In this document: in pieces, positions 33,307 through 42,502 of the stretch | Layout: the number at the start of each line of letters is the position of its first letter | Position numbering within the stretch: position 1 is the stretch's first letter | NCBI GenBank assembly: GCA_934149515.1 | Contig: CAKPFD010000006.1 | Span: 16,298 to 80,297 of the forward strand | DNA: 64,000 bases | Source: an uncultured Bacilli bacterium | GTDB lineage: Bacteria; Bacillota_I; Bacilli_A; RF39; UBA660 | Direction of reading: 5' to 3' | Made by a program: the position numbers and the translations under genes | The notes under the pieces: generated by a model | What the model was told of the DNA's origin: nothing | The model's database searches: none | The model's input: the letters and a program-made list of their open reading frames with translations, nothing else

Positions 33307-33603
33307 TTACATCACCAACTTTAAAATATAAAGAATCAAAATAAAAATTCCAATGCCTAAATAAAGAAGTGTCACGTTTTTTCGTTTGAAAACAAAAATA
33401 TTATTTATACCCATAACAATAAGTGTCACTCCTAAAAGAAGTTGAAAATAAGATAATAATTGAAATTGAAAAAGTGTAACAACACCCAAAACAAGAAGTG
33501 CTATTGTTAAAAGAAATTGTAACCAAAGGAATAATGTAAGAAAGGAAAATCCTCCTTTCTTTTGGTTAATTGATACCTGCTTTACCTGCTTTTTATTCTT
33601 CAT
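33307..33603 (-). CDS. Small membrane protein between ftsY and ylxM
   Basis: The start at 33603 follows GGAGGATGAAA, within the end of ftsY. The product is 98 residues: a basic N-terminus of 20 residues and three hydrophobic segments (FLTLFLWLQFLLTIALLVLGV, LLSYFQLLLGVTLIVMGINNIF, LLYLGIGIFILILYILKLV). Function is unknown. The 11-base overlap with ftsY suggests translational coupling. Confidence 0.65.
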   Translation of the reverse strand: MKNKKQVKQVSINQKKGGFSFLTLFLWLQFLLTIALLVLGVVTLFQFQLLSYFQLLLGVTLIVMGINNIFVFKRKNVTLLYLGIGIFILILYILKLVM

Positions 33604-34600
33604 TTTCATCCTCCAAAAATCCTTTAAATAATCCATAAATATATTTTTCAATATCAAATTCTTGCAAATCTTCTGCACGTTCTCCAAAACCAACAAACTT
33701 TACAGGTACATGAACACTTTCTTTAATAGCAAGAACAATACCACCCTTTGCTGTTCCATCAAGTTTTGTTAACACAATGCCAGTTAGTGGTGTTATTTCT
33801 TTAAAAGCTTTCGCTTGAGCAATACCATTTTGACCAGTTGATGCATCAATCACAAGTAATGTTTCATGTGGTGCCCCTGGTAAAATCTTACCAATAACAC
33901 GATTCATTTTTTCTAACTCTCTCATCAAATAATCTTTATTCTGTAAACGACCTGCTGTATCAATCAAAATAATATCAACATTTTCCTCTAATCCTTTTTC
34001 AATTCCTTCATAAATGACACTAGAAGGATCTGCTCCTTCTTCTTTTCCATAGAAAGAAACACCAACTTTTTCACTCCATTGATGAAGTTGTTCACAAGCA
34101 CCAGCTCTAAATGTATCTCCTGCAATTAACAAAACTTTTTTGCCCATTTTTTTATATTTAAAAGCTAATTTAGCAATTGTCGTTGTCTTCCCAACGCCAT
34201 TCACACCAACAAATAAATACACAGATGGTCCATTTTCATTTACAGCAAGACGACAAGATAGAACTTCCCCATGAACATAAATCACAAATAACTCATCAAT
34301 AATATATTCTTTTAATTCCTTAGGATCTTCTATTTTTTCTTCTTTTACTCTAACACGCAATTTATCCATAAAATCCATGACTGTAGCAACACCAATATCC
34401 GCCATAATTAAAATCTCTTCTAACTCTTCAAAATAAGCTTCATCGATCTTATGATGACGTTTCGTTAAATCAGTTAAAAAAGAAGAAAACTGCTTTCTAC
34501 TTTTCTGCAAGCCTTTTTCATAAATTTCAATACTCTCTTTTTCCGTTTGTTCTTGTTCTTTTCCTTTAAATTTTGATTTTAATTTATCTAAAAATCCCAT
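33593..34600 (-). CDS. ftsY: Signal recognition particle receptor FtsY
   Basis: The SRP receptor GTPase. The 335-residue protein has a short charged N-terminus (MGFLDKLKSKFKGKEQEQTEKES), the N domain, G1 GVNGVGKTTT, DTAGR, TKLDGTAKGG and the final GERAEDLQEFDIEKYIYGLF. It lacks a long acidic A domain, as is normal for Bacillota. It is first in the ftsY-membrane protein-ylxM-herA unit. Confidence 0.96.
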   Translation of the reverse strand: MGFLDKLKSKFKGKEQEQTEKESIEIYEKGLQKSRKQFSSFLTDLTKRHHKIDEAYFEELEEILIMADIGVATVMDFMDKLRVRVKEEKIEDPKELKEYIIDELFVIYVHGEVLSCRLAVNENGPSVYLFVGVNGVGKTTTIAKLAFKYKKMGKKVLLIAGDTFRAGACEQLHQWSEKVGVSFYGKEEGADPSSVIYEGIEKGLEENVDIILIDTAGRLQNKDYLMRELEKMNRVIGKILPGAPHETLLVIDASTGQNGIAQAKAFKEITPLTGIVLTKLDGTAKGGIVLAIKESVHVPVKFVGFGERAEDLQEFDIEKYIYGLFKGFLEDENEE

Positions 34601-34654
34601 AATATTATCACCATTTATAGTGTATCATAGATAGATTGCTTTTTCCAAGGAAAA

Positions 34655-34686
34655 CAAAAGGAAAAAGCGCTAATAAACGCTTTTAA
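34655..34686 (-). terminator. Terminator of the ABC importer operon
   Basis: On the minus strand AAAAGCG, an eight-base loop, CGCTTTTT; overlaps the stop of the permease gene. Confidence 0.75.
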
Positions 34687-35471
34687 TAAAATCTTTTTTC
34701 GAATAAACAAACAAGATAATAGAAAGAAAATGACAAAGTACCTAAAATAAAAATAGCAGCAATAACTAAATTGATATTAAATACTTGTGTTCCATACATA
34801 ATAAGATATCCTAAACCTTTTTTAGAAACCAATAACTCTCCCATAATAACACCAATGAAAACCATACTGATATTAATTTTTAAATGATTGATAATATTTT
34901 TAATATTAGATGGCAAGACCACTTTAAAAAAGATTTCTCTTTTACTAGCATGAAAACTTTCTAAAAGTAAAATATAACTCTTATCCGTCTTTTTAAAATC
35001 ATGATAAATATTGATAATACATACAAAAAGAGAGATCAATAAAGCCATAAAAATAATAGAATTTATATCTGCTCCAACCCAAATAATAATAAGTGGTCCA
35101 AGTGCAACTTTTGGTAATGAATTTAAAACAGTTAAATAAGGATCTAGTACTTTAGCTAAAAATGGATGCCACCATAATAAAATAGAAATTAAAAATCCTA
35201 ATGCCGAAACAAAGACAAAGCTAATAATCGTTTCATATAAAGTAACGGCAACATGTAAAAATAAATGATAGTTTTTTACTAAAGAATAAAATGTTTTGAT
35301 AACTAAACTAGGACTAGAAGCTAAAAATGTATTGATAAGATGAAAAGAAGCTGCTACTTCCCATAAACATAAGAAGAAACAAAGAAGAAAAACTTGCCAA
35401 AAAAGGATCCATCTTTTACGCCTTTTTTTCTTTTTTAAATATGCTAAATGCTCTTTACTATATGTGGACAT
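34683..35471 (-). CDS. ABC transporter permease, SsuC/TauC/ThiX-like
   Basis: The 262-residue protein has six membrane helices and the permease EAA-type loop ESFHASKREIFFKVVLPSNIKNIINHLKINISMVFIGVIMGELL, as in nitrate/sulfonate/taurine and thiamine-precursor importers. It overlaps the ATPase gene by 14 bases. The substrate cannot be fixed from sequence. Confidence 0.88.
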   Translation of the reverse strand: MSTYSKEHLAYLKKKKRRKRWILFWQVFLLCFFLCLWEVAASFHLINTFLASSPSLVIKTFYSLVKNYHLFLHVAVTLYETIISFVFVSALGFLISILLWWHPFLAKVLDPYLTVLNSLPKVALGPLIIIWVGADINSIIFMALLISLFVCIINIYHDFKKTDKSYILLLESFHASKREIFFKVVLPSNIKNIINHLKINISMVFIGVIMGELLVSKKGLGYLIMYGTQVFNINLVIAAIFILGTLSFSFYYLVCLFEKRFY

Positions 35472-36210
35472 CTAAATCCCTCCAAATCTTATCATAATAC
35501 ACATTAAACTGACTATTCTTTCGATTTTCCATTGGTGTAGATGAGATTGGAAATTCAATAGAGTAAATTTTTTTAATCGTACAAGGTCTTTTCGTTAAAA
35601 CAACAACTTCATCCGATAAACTAACCGCTTCTCCTAAATCATGAGTTACCATCAAAACAGTCTTACCAGATTGCTTAATCATTTTATATACATCTTCTGC
35701 TAACGCTAACCTAGTCATGGCATCAAGTGCAGAAAATGGTTCATCTAAAAGTAAGATATCAGGGCGAATAGCTAACGTACGAATCAACGCAGCCCTTTGT
35801 CGCATTCCACCTGATAAACTATCTGGATACTTATCCATAAACTCTCCTAAACCATACATTTTAAGTAAAGAAATAACATAATTTTTATTTTCTTCTGTCA
35901 CTTCATGATATAATTCTAAACCAAGTAAACAATTATCTAAGATCGTTCGCCATGGAAATAAACTATCGTTTTGTAACATATACCCAATACGAATATTTGG
36001 ATCAGCAAAAGAAATGCTACCAGAAGATGCTTGCTCTAAAGAAGCTAAAATAGATAGTAATGTACTTTTGCCGCAACCAGATGGTCCAACAATAGAGATA
36101 AATTTTCCCTTTTCTACAGTAAAAGAAATATCATCAATTGCTTTTATTTCTAAAGTGTTATCTTGATAGTTTTTTTGAAGATGTGATATAGATACAATAT
36201 TTTTTATCAT
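35458..36210 (-). CDS. ABC transporter ATP-binding protein, SsuB/TauB-like
   Basis: The 250-residue ATPase has Walker A GPSGCGKST, Q-loop LQNDSLFPWRTI, signature LSGGMRQRAALIRTLAI, Walker B ILLLDEPFSALD and switch TVLMVTHDLGEA. The ATG overlaps the stop of the substrate-binding protein gene (ATGA). Confidence 0.93.
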   Translation of the reverse strand: MIKNIVSISHLQKNYQDNTLEIKAIDDISFTVEKGKFISIVGPSGCGKSTLLSILASLEQASSGSISFADPNIRIGYMLQNDSLFPWRTILDNCLLGLELYHEVTEENKNYVISLLKMYGLGEFMDKYPDSLSGGMRQRAALIRTLAIRPDILLLDEPFSALDAMTRLALAEDVYKMIKQSGKTVLMVTHDLGEAVSLSDEVVVLTKRPCTIKKIYSIEFPISSTPMENRKNSQFNVYYDKIWRDLDVHI

Positions 36211-37190
36211 GGTAAATAGATAAGTTCTTGATAAGGAACTTTTGTATCCAACTCTTTTGCTGCTTGCATAATTTCCTGTAAGTGGTTAAATGATTCTTCT
36301 TTAAATTCTGTTGTTGTTGGCCATGCTTCAATTTGACGATAACGACTGACAACTTTTGTTACATCTTTTAAAGAAGTATCTGGAAATTGATTTAAAATAG
36401 CTTTTGCTACTTCTTCATCACTATGTTGATGTACAAAGTCTAGTCCTTTTTGAATGGCATTAGTAAATTGTTGGATTAAGTCTTTATGATTTTTTAAATA
36501 ACTATCTCTTGCAAAATAAGCTGTATAAGGAACAACTCCACCTAATTCTCCAATACTAGCAACAACATAACCATATCCTTGTTTTTCAAGTTGTAAAGCA
36601 TTTGGTTCAAACAAACTAACAAAATCTCCTTGCCCTCCAATAAAAGCACTACTCATTGCAGAAAAAGCAACAGAAGTATCAATTGTAACATCATAATTTG
36701 GATCAATTCCATTTTCTCTTAATCCCCATTCAAGTGTCATTTCAGGCATTCCACCTTTTCTACCTCCAATAATAGTCTTACCTTTTAAGTCTTCTAGGGT
36801 GAAAGAATCAATTGGTTTTCTAGAAACTAAAAATGATCCATCTTTTTGTGTTAATTGAGCAAATGTTTTTAAATAATCCTTTTCTCCACCATTATAAACG
36901 TAAATGGTTGTTTCACTTCCAGCAAAACCAATATCAGCATCACCTGATAAAACAGCAGCACTAACTTTATCTGCTCCTGAAGCTAAAATTAGATCAATAT
37001 CAATATTTTCATCAGTAAAATAACCTTTTTCAATGGCTACATACATCGGTGCATAAAAAATAGTGTGAGCAACTTCTGCTAATTTTACGATTTTACGTGT
37101 AGTATCACGGTGTCGAAAGCTAAATAAGGTAGCACAAGCAATGATAAAAATAATGATAATAGCCAAAAGATAGGTAATCTTCTTTTTCAA
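36207..37190 (-). CDS. ABC transporter substrate-binding protein, SsuA/THI5 (NMT1)-like
   Basis: The 327-residue protein has an N-terminal signal or anchor helix (5-25) without a lipobox Cys in the usual context. The mature fold has EVAHTIFYAPMYVAIEKGYFTDENIDIDL, GADKVSAAVLSGDADIGFAG and GKTIIGGRKGGMPEM, typical of NMT1-like binding proteins. Members bind sulfonates, nitrate, or thiamine pyrimidine precursors. No thiamine riboswitch is visible upstream, so a thiamine role is not supported. Confidence 0.85.
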   Translation of the reverse strand: MKKKITYLLAIIIIFIIACATLFSFRHRDTTRKIVKLAEVAHTIFYAPMYVAIEKGYFTDENIDIDLILASGADKVSAAVLSGDADIGFAGSETTIYVYNGGEKDYLKTFAQLTQKDGSFLVSRKPIDSFTLEDLKGKTIIGGRKGGMPEMTLEWGLRENGIDPNYDVTIDTSVAFSAMSSAFIGGQGDFVSLFEPNALQLEKQGYGYVVASIGELGGVVPYTAYFARDSYLKNHKDLIQQFTNAIQKGLDFVHQHSDEEVAKAILNQFPDTSLKDVTKVVSRYRQIEAWPTTTEFKEESFNHLQEIMQAAKELDTKVPYQELIYLP

Positions 37191-37292
37191 ACTGTATCCT
37201 CCTTTCAGTTCAAAGTATTATATGTCAAAAAAAAGTAAGCGTGCTTATTTTGTGGAAAAGCCATACGAAAAATACAAAACTTTTTAAACCTA

Positions 37293-37322
37293 TTGCTTTT
37301 TTTAGATATTGTTTTTTATAAT
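37293..37322 (+). promoter_or_regulatory. Promoter of the small HTH gene
   Basis: TTGCTT, 18 bases, TATAAT. Confidence 0.65.
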
Positions 37323-37346
37323 GGCACTAACAAAGGAGGAAAATAA

Positions 37347-37652
37347 ATGAATACAGAAATTTTAGAATTATTGATGAAGGAAAAAAAGATTAAAAGTTAT
37401 TATCAGTTGGCTAAGGAGATGAATATTCCTTATACTAGTTTGTTAGATATTGTTCATGGCAAAGGTTTAAAGATCACAAATATGAAAATGATTGCAAATT
37501 TTTTTGATATCAGTATTGACTGCCTAACCAGCAAAACCACTTATTATTATGTGATAAAAGAAGATAATACTCTACAAAAATACTTGCCATTAACCAAAGA
37601 TGAACAAGCTAAAAGATTTTTATTACCGTTATTTCAAGAAAATGTACTTTAA
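37347..37652 (+). CDS. Small XRE-like helix-turn-helix protein
   Basis: The 101-residue protein has MKEKKIKSYYQLAKEMNIPYTSLLDIVHGKGLKITNMKMIANFFDISIDCL, an XRE fold of the phage-Cro type. The C-terminal 30 residues are of unknown use. An AAAGGAGGAAAATAA ribosome site precedes the start. It is divergent from the importer operon and could control it; no operator was found. Confidence 0.78.
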   Translation: MNTEILELLMKEKKIKSYYQLAKEMNIPYTSLLDIVHGKGLKITNMKMIANFFDISIDCLTSKTTYYYVIKEDNTLQKYLPLTKDEQAKRFLLPLFQENVL

Positions 37653-37690
37653 AAAACTGCTTTGCTATCCTAAAGATAACAAAACAGTTT
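37649..37690. terminator. Bidirectional terminator between the HTH gene and tsaD
   Basis: AAAACTG, TTTG, TATC on one side pair with GATA, CAAA, CAGTTTT on the other; T runs on both strands. Confidence 0.75.
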
Positions 37691-38715
37691 TACTTTGATG
37701 AAATAGATTCCAAAGGCATACTAGAATAACTATTACTATCATAATTTGCAAATACACCATTTTGATAAAGATAATATCCAGCACTTGCAATCATCGCAGC
37801 ATTATCCGTACAAAATAGCATTGGTGGAATCGATAAAGAAACATGTAATTCTTCACACAGTTGGCTTGCTTGCTTCCGTAACTCTTGATTAGCAGCAACT
37901 CCACCTGCAATAATAAGATGGGAAATATGTTCTTGTTCCAAAGCCATCTTTGTTTTAGAAATAACACTAGAAATTGCTACATTTTGAAAAGAAGCAGCTA
38001 AATCCGCTTGGCGTATTTCATGATGTAATTGTTTTTCATGATGAGCCAAATTAATAACAGCACTTTTTAAACCACTAAAAGAAAAATTATAACTATGATC
38101 TTGCAATGGTCTTGGTAAAGAATACGTCGTTTTACCTGTTGTTGCTAATTGATCAAGTTTTGGGCCACCAGGATAAGGTAAGCCAATCACTCTAGCAACT
38201 TTATCATAACATTCCCCAATAGCATCATCCAAAGTACCACCTAATTTTTCAAAATGTAAATGACTAGTCATTTTGACAAGTTCAGTATGACCACCACTAA
38301 CAACTAAAGCTAGCAAAGGAAATTGTAATGGTTGAACCAAATTATTTGCATAAATATGTCCTGCAATATGGTGAACGGGAATCAACGGTTTTTGATAAAC
38401 ATAAGCCAAAGTCTTAGCAGCTTCCAATCCGATTAATAGAGAACCAATTAAACCAGGACCTTGTGTAAAAGCAATAGCATCAATCTGTTCAAAAGACATG
38501 TTGGCTTTCTTTAAGCAGGCCTCTAAAACAAACGTAATATTCTTTACATGCTCCCTACTAGCAATTTCTGGAACAACCCCACCAAAAAGTTCATGAATAT
38601 CAATTTGAGAAGAAATAACCGTTGCAATCTCATCCGTACCATTTTTGACAATAGAACAACTTGTTTCATCACAACTACTCTCAATCCCCAAAATATAAAT
38701 ATCTTTATCTTTCAT
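37690..38715 (-). CDS. tsaD: tRNA N6-adenosine threonylcarbamoyltransferase subunit TsaD
   Basis: With TsaB and TsaE it makes t6A37 in ANN-decoding tRNAs. The 341-residue protein has GIESSCDETSCSIV, the metal-binding HHIAGH near residue 118, LVVSGGHTEL and SFSGLKSAV. TsaE and TsaB are at 42.5-43.6 kb, so the set is split by the GntR/ABC unit. Confidence 0.96.
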   Translation of the reverse strand: MKDKDIYILGIESSCDETSCSIVKNGTDEIATVISSQIDIHELFGGVVPEIASREHVKNITFVLEACLKKANMSFEQIDAIAFTQGPGLIGSLLIGLEAAKTLAYVYQKPLIPVHHIAGHIYANNLVQPLQFPLLALVVSGGHTELVKMTSHLHFEKLGGTLDDAIGECYDKVARVIGLPYPGGPKLDQLATTGKTTYSLPRPLQDHSYNFSFSGLKSAVINLAHHEKQLHHEIRQADLAASFQNVAISSVISKTKMALEQEHISHLIIAGGVAANQELRKQASQLCEELHVSLSIPPMLFCTDNAAMIASAGYYLYQNGVFANYDSNSYSSMPLESISSK

Positions 38716-38765
38716 TCTATCATCTCATTTCGCTACTTATTTTATCATGACTTGTTCATAATGTA

Positions 38766-38800
38766 AATGAAAAAGCTTGTAGGTAACTACAAACTCTCTA
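38766..38800 (-). terminator. Terminator of the GntR/ABC operon
   Basis: On the minus strand AGTTTGTAG, loop TTAC, CTACAAGCT followed by TTTTTC; it overlaps the end of the regulator gene. Confidence 0.7.
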
Positions 38801-39167
38801 TCATGGCAGTAAGTTTTTCAGATAAGTGATTTTTATCATACCCGATTTGAATCAACTCTTCCATACTTTCCTTTATCTTTTCAAACTCCTGTGAAACTCT
38901 ATTTTCTCTTACTTTACTTATTTCATGAGAGACAAAGCATCCTTTCGTAGAAACACTTACAATAAACCCCTTACTTTCTAATTCATCATAAGCCTTTTTA
39001 ACCGTATTAGGATTAATCCCTAAATGATTTGCTAACTCTCGAATAGAAGGTAAAGAATCACCTTCTTTTAATAAACCAAGAGAAATATATCGTTCTATTT
39101 GAGCAATAACTTGTTGATAAATTGGATAACGATTTTGATAATCCAAAATAATCATATCACAATTCAT
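38787..39167 (-). CDS. GntR-family regulator, YtrA subfamily
   Basis: The 126-residue protein has the winged helix IYQQVIAQIERYISLGLLKEGDSLPSIRELANHLGINPNTVKKAYDELESKGFI. Only a short C-terminal helical part follows, as in YtrA-type regulators that control linked ABC transporters. The ATG overlaps the permease stop (ATGA). A dyad in front of the operon is the probable operator. Confidence 0.9.
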   Translation of the reverse strand: MNCDMIILDYQNRYPIYQQVIAQIERYISLGLLKEGDSLPSIRELANHLGINPNTVKKAYDELESKGFIVSVSTKGCFVSHEISKVRENRVSQEFEKIKESMEELIQIGYDKNHLSEKLTAMIESL

Positions 39168-41122
39168 GATTCCATCTCCTGATCCATTATATCATCAAAA
39201 TAAGAAAGAAGATCTGTCTGATTCGTAATATAGTAAAATTCATTTTTATTTGTATAAAATTTTAAAATAAGATGATCCTTTGTACAATCAACTTTGGTAT
39301 TTGCTGTTTTTAAGGTATTAATAACATTAGTAATTTTATCCATATCATGAATCGTTTGATTATTTTTGGTATTTTCAATAGTAAATATACTAGAAGAACG
39401 TAATAAAGAAAAATTCAAATCATTATTCTGCGTTGCAAGTATTGTTGCAAGTTGTTGATTTTGTTGGAAAGGAATAGATAATACTTGTAACTTATGTTTA
39501 TAATAAACCACTACATCAATAGATTCATTCCAATTGATATCCGTTAATGGGCTAGATAATGTCTGCATTACTAAAGGCTTAATATTTTCTAAATCCTGAT
39601 GCAAATAATGATGATCCAAGAAAGAAACACCAAGTAGTTTTTGCGAAGACACCTTAAATTCATTTTGAACAGTTTTATCTTGCTTTAATAAGGCCATAAA
39701 TTGTTCATATTGTTCATTCGTCAAACTTAAATATCCAGTATAAGAAAAATGGTTTTTTAATGCTAAAGTAAATGATATATAATGTAAATCATCTTTTGAT
39801 GGTTGTACTTGATAAGCATATTGTAGTAAAGTCTGAATTTGATCTTTTGCTGAAAATTCTAAAGTATCAAATAGTGAAGAAGAAGCATAACCAAGTTCTA
39901 CTGAATCAATACCAGAAAGTTTAAAAGATAAAATATCATCAATACTCATCTGCTCTTTTATAAAAGAAAAACCTTTCATCTGCTTTCCTTGTAAATAAGC
40001 TTCCATTCCATAATAGTAACCATAACACAATAAAATACAGAATAAATAGCAAAAGAAAGTCTTCAAAGGATGCGTTAAAGAACGTCTTGTAATAAAATCA
40101 TAGATATAATAATACGCTAACAAAACTAATAATAAAATAAATGTACTTTCAAAAGAAGTCTTTAAAAGAACAACTATTAAAATAAATGGTAATACACTAA
40201 GTGATTTTACTAATATATGAATTTTAAAATGAACAAATGAAGTTTCACATTCCTCCATTTTTCTACGACGGAAAGTAAAATAACCAATCACAGCAAAAAT
40301 AATACTCATCAAAAATGTTTGAAATAAAATCACAGGTTGATAAAGTGGAACAGATACATCAAGAAAAGAAAAAACATTTAGCACTGGAATACTATAAGAT
40401 GGTGTATAAATTCTATCTAAAGTTGTATAGTAATAACCATTTTTAGCTTGTTCATTACAATTTTTAACACCCACTGCATCTTCACAATCTTCATAATAAA
40501 TTTGAGAACACCACTTATCATTCTTATTACATTTTAATTCTACTAAACGTGTTTGATCATTTAATAAAACTTGATGAACAGAAAATACAAAAGGAACAAA
40601 AAACAACAACACAAAAGTAACAACAATCTGAGTAATTAAATTACCAGCAATACTCATTGCAATATTACTAAGTGTAAAAACATATATATATCCTAAAGTA
40701 TACAATAAAAAATAATCCCAAACCATTGATAAGCTCAATGTAACTTGTGGATAAAATGCCGTTAACAAGAATAAGAAAAATATATTCATAGCAAACATAA
40801 AGATAATAAGAAAAATTCCACATACTGTGCTACTAACAAAGATCTGTCTTCTAGATAATGGCATACTAAGCATAAAATCAACTTTTTTCTTTTTGTAAAC
40901 AAAGGAAAAGAAGATGAATGACAATAAAATGGGAATTACATACATAAATCCAGTAACAAAAATATTATTATCTAATAAGTTAATAACACCAAAACTAGTC
41001 TGAGAAATTTGCATAAGACTAACAATTAATGGAAATAAAAATAATAAAATTGCAAGTAATGCTCTAGATTTTTTTAAAACTTGATGAATATAATCAACGT
41101 GCAACCATTTCTTCAAATTCAT
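39164..41122 (-). CDS. ABC-2 type exporter permease, large (YtrC/D-like)
   Basis: The 652-residue membrane protein has about eleven hydrophobic segments: one N-terminal block (about 20-290) and another at 310-410, then a long, mostly soluble C-terminal domain of some 240 residues. The SMPLSRRQIFVSSTVCGIFLI motif is typical of ABC-2 permeases next to a GntR regulator. It overlaps the ATPase gene by 29 bases. A role in export of a toxic lipid-active compound or stress response is suggested by the family; the substrate is unknown. Confidence 0.8.
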   Translation of the reverse strand: MNLKKWLHVDYIHQVLKKSRALLAILLFLFPLIVSLMQISQTSFGVINLLDNNIFVTGFMYVIPILLSFIFFSFVYKKKKVDFMLSMPLSRRQIFVSSTVCGIFLIIFMFAMNIFFLFLLTAFYPQVTLSLSMVWDYFLLYTLGYIYVFTLSNIAMSIAGNLITQIVVTFVLLFFVPFVFSVHQVLLNDQTRLVELKCNKNDKWCSQIYYEDCEDAVGVKNCNEQAKNGYYYTTLDRIYTPSYSIPVLNVFSFLDVSVPLYQPVILFQTFLMSIIFAVIGYFTFRRRKMEECETSFVHFKIHILVKSLSVLPFILIVVLLKTSFESTFILLLVLLAYYYIYDFITRRSLTHPLKTFFCYLFCILLCYGYYYGMEAYLQGKQMKGFSFIKEQMSIDDILSFKLSGIDSVELGYASSSLFDTLEFSAKDQIQTLLQYAYQVQPSKDDLHYISFTLALKNHFSYTGYLSLTNEQYEQFMALLKQDKTVQNEFKVSSQKLLGVSFLDHHYLHQDLENIKPLVMQTLSSPLTDINWNESIDVVVYYKHKLQVLSIPFQQNQQLATILATQNNDLNFSLLRSSSIFTIENTKNNQTIHDMDKITNVINTLKTANTKVDCTKDHLILKFYTNKNEFYYITNQTDLLSYFDDIMDQEMES

Positions 41123-41996
41123 ATCCTAATACCTCCATTTCATAAATAAATATTTCTTCTAAAGTAAGTGGTAAAAAGTCAAGTAATAAAGGCTTCATCT
41201 TTTCTAGTTCTGCCTTTAAAGATTTTTCATTCCCTTTTAAAATTAAAGTTGCAACACTACCATTCTTTTTATAATTTAAAACATCAAATTTTGCAAATTT
41301 TTGTTCATCAAAAGCAGTAGAAAAACCAATTTGAACTTTATACATATTTGTCTTCAACGTATCAATTTCACTTTCAAATAAAATTCCACCTTGATAAAGC
41401 AATCCTAAATGATCACAAATATCTTCAAGTTCTCTTAAATTATGGCTTGTCATAATAATGGTAGTATCTTGTTTTGTCATCTGCTCCATTAGTTTCTTTT
41501 TCATGAAGTTTCTAACAACCGGATCAAGACCATCAAAAGTTTCATCAAAAAACAAATATTTAGCATTGGTAGCAATCGCACAAATTAAAGCACATTGACG
41601 TTTCATACCTTTTGAAAAAGTATCAATTGAGCGATGTAAATCTAAATGTAATACTGCTGCTAGCTCTTTCACCTGACTCATATCAAATTTAGGATATAAG
41701 CTTTGATAAATCTTTGCATAATCTACTAACGTATAACCAGTATAAAAAAATAAATCATCTGGAACAAAAACAATATTTTTCTTTACTACTGGTTGATCAA
41801 ATGGATCTACTCCATCAATCATAATCTCTCCTGATTCTCTTTGATAAATCCCTGTCAATAGTCGTAGTAACGTTGATTTGCCAGCACCATTTGCACCGAC
41901 AAGTCCATAAATACTATTATCTTCTATTTTACAAGATAAGTTATCAATAATTTTCTGTTGAGAAAACGATTTGGATATTTTTTGAACTTGTATCAT
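41094..41996 (-). CDS. ABC exporter ATP-binding protein (YtrB-like)
   Basis: The 300-residue ATPase has Walker A GANGAGKST, the signature FSKGMKRQCALICAIATN, Walker B YLFFDETFDGLD and TTIIMTSHNLRELEDICD. A C-terminal extension of about 80 residues follows. A GGAGGAAAT ribosome site precedes the start. It is first in the ATPase-permease-regulator operon. Confidence 0.9.
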   Translation of the reverse strand: MIQVQKISKSFSQQKIIDNLSCKIEDNSIYGLVGANGAGKSTLLRLLTGIYQRESGEIMIDGVDPFDQPVVKKNIVFVPDDLFFYTGYTLVDYAKIYQSLYPKFDMSQVKELAAVLHLDLHRSIDTFSKGMKRQCALICAIATNAKYLFFDETFDGLDPVVRNFMKKKLMEQMTKQDTTIIMTSHNLRELEDICDHLGLLYQGGILFESEIDTLKTNMYKVQIGFSTAFDEQKFAKFDVLNYKKNGSVATLILKGNEKSLKAELEKMKPLLLDFLPLTLEEIFIYEMEVLGYEFEEMVAR

Positions 41997-42007
41997 ATTT
42001 CCTCCTT

Positions 42008-42028
42008 TGTACTATTTGTGCTAGTACA
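42008..42028. promoter_or_regulatory. Probable GntR/YtrA operator
   Basis: TGTACTA, 7 bases, TAGTACA, a perfect dyad between the promoter and the ribosome site of the ATPase gene. This suggests self-repression of the operon. Confidence 0.6.
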
Positions 42029-42032
42029 GTTA

Positions 42033-42061
42033 TATTGTAACATGTAACAATAATATGTCAA
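42033..42061 (-). promoter_or_regulatory. Promoter of the GntR/ABC operon
   Basis: TTGACA, 17 bases, ACAATA on the minus strand. A near-palindrome TTGTAACATGTAACAA lies over the spacer and -10. Confidence 0.55.
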
Positions 42062-42069
42062 GTTTTTTA

Positions 42070-42100
42070 GCAAAAGAAAAAGTATCAAACGATACTAAAA
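42070..42100 (-). terminator. Terminator of tsaE-tsaB-rimI
   Basis: On the minus strand AGTATC, loop GTTT, GATACT, then TTTTCTTTT. Confidence 0.75.
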
Positions 42101-42502
42101 TTCTCTCATCATTAAAATTCCATCAACACCATGATAGTAATTAGGTCGAATTGCTACTTTTTGAAATTGAAACTGACAATACAAAGAAATAGCAGCAGTA
42201 TTATTACTAGATACTTCCAAACTAATATTTTTGACCTTTTTACTAAAAGCAATTTGTTCTAAGTATTGTAATAGTTTCGTTGCAATATGTTGCCGGCGAT
42301 AACCAACATATACTTGTAACTGTTCAATTTCTATTCGATCATAAAGTAAACTATAAAGAAGATAAGCACAAACTCTATTTTCCCGTTCAAAAACAATTAT
42401 TTTTGCAAATGGATTAAATTGTAACGAAGTGTCTAATTCATTCACATCATCTAGAAAAAACGCCATTTTTTCGCTAGGAAGTTGATCATATTCTAATATC
42501 AT
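42095..42502 (-). CDS. rimI: GNAT acetyltransferase, RimI-like
   Basis: The 135-residue protein has the acetyl-CoA loop region QVYVGYRRQHIATKLLQYLEQIA and NISLEVSSNNTAAISLYCQFQFQKV. RimI acetylates the N-terminus of ribosomal protein S18 and is commonly linked to tsaB. The R/Q-x-x-G-x-A loop is changed (RRQHIA), so activity is less certain. It overlaps tsaB by four bases. Confidence 0.85.
   Translation of the reverse strand: MILEYDQLPSEKMAFFLDDVNELDTSLQFNPFAKIIVFERENRVCAYLLYSLLYDRIEIEQLQVYVGYRRQHIATKLLQYLEQIAFSKKVKNISLEVSSNNTAAISLYCQFQFQKVAIRPNYYHGVDGILMMREF

Noticed and set aside
36207..37340. Thiamine (TPP) riboswitch before the importer operon
   Set aside because: The conserved CUGAGA and ACCUGAUCUGG-like parts are not seen upstream of 37190.
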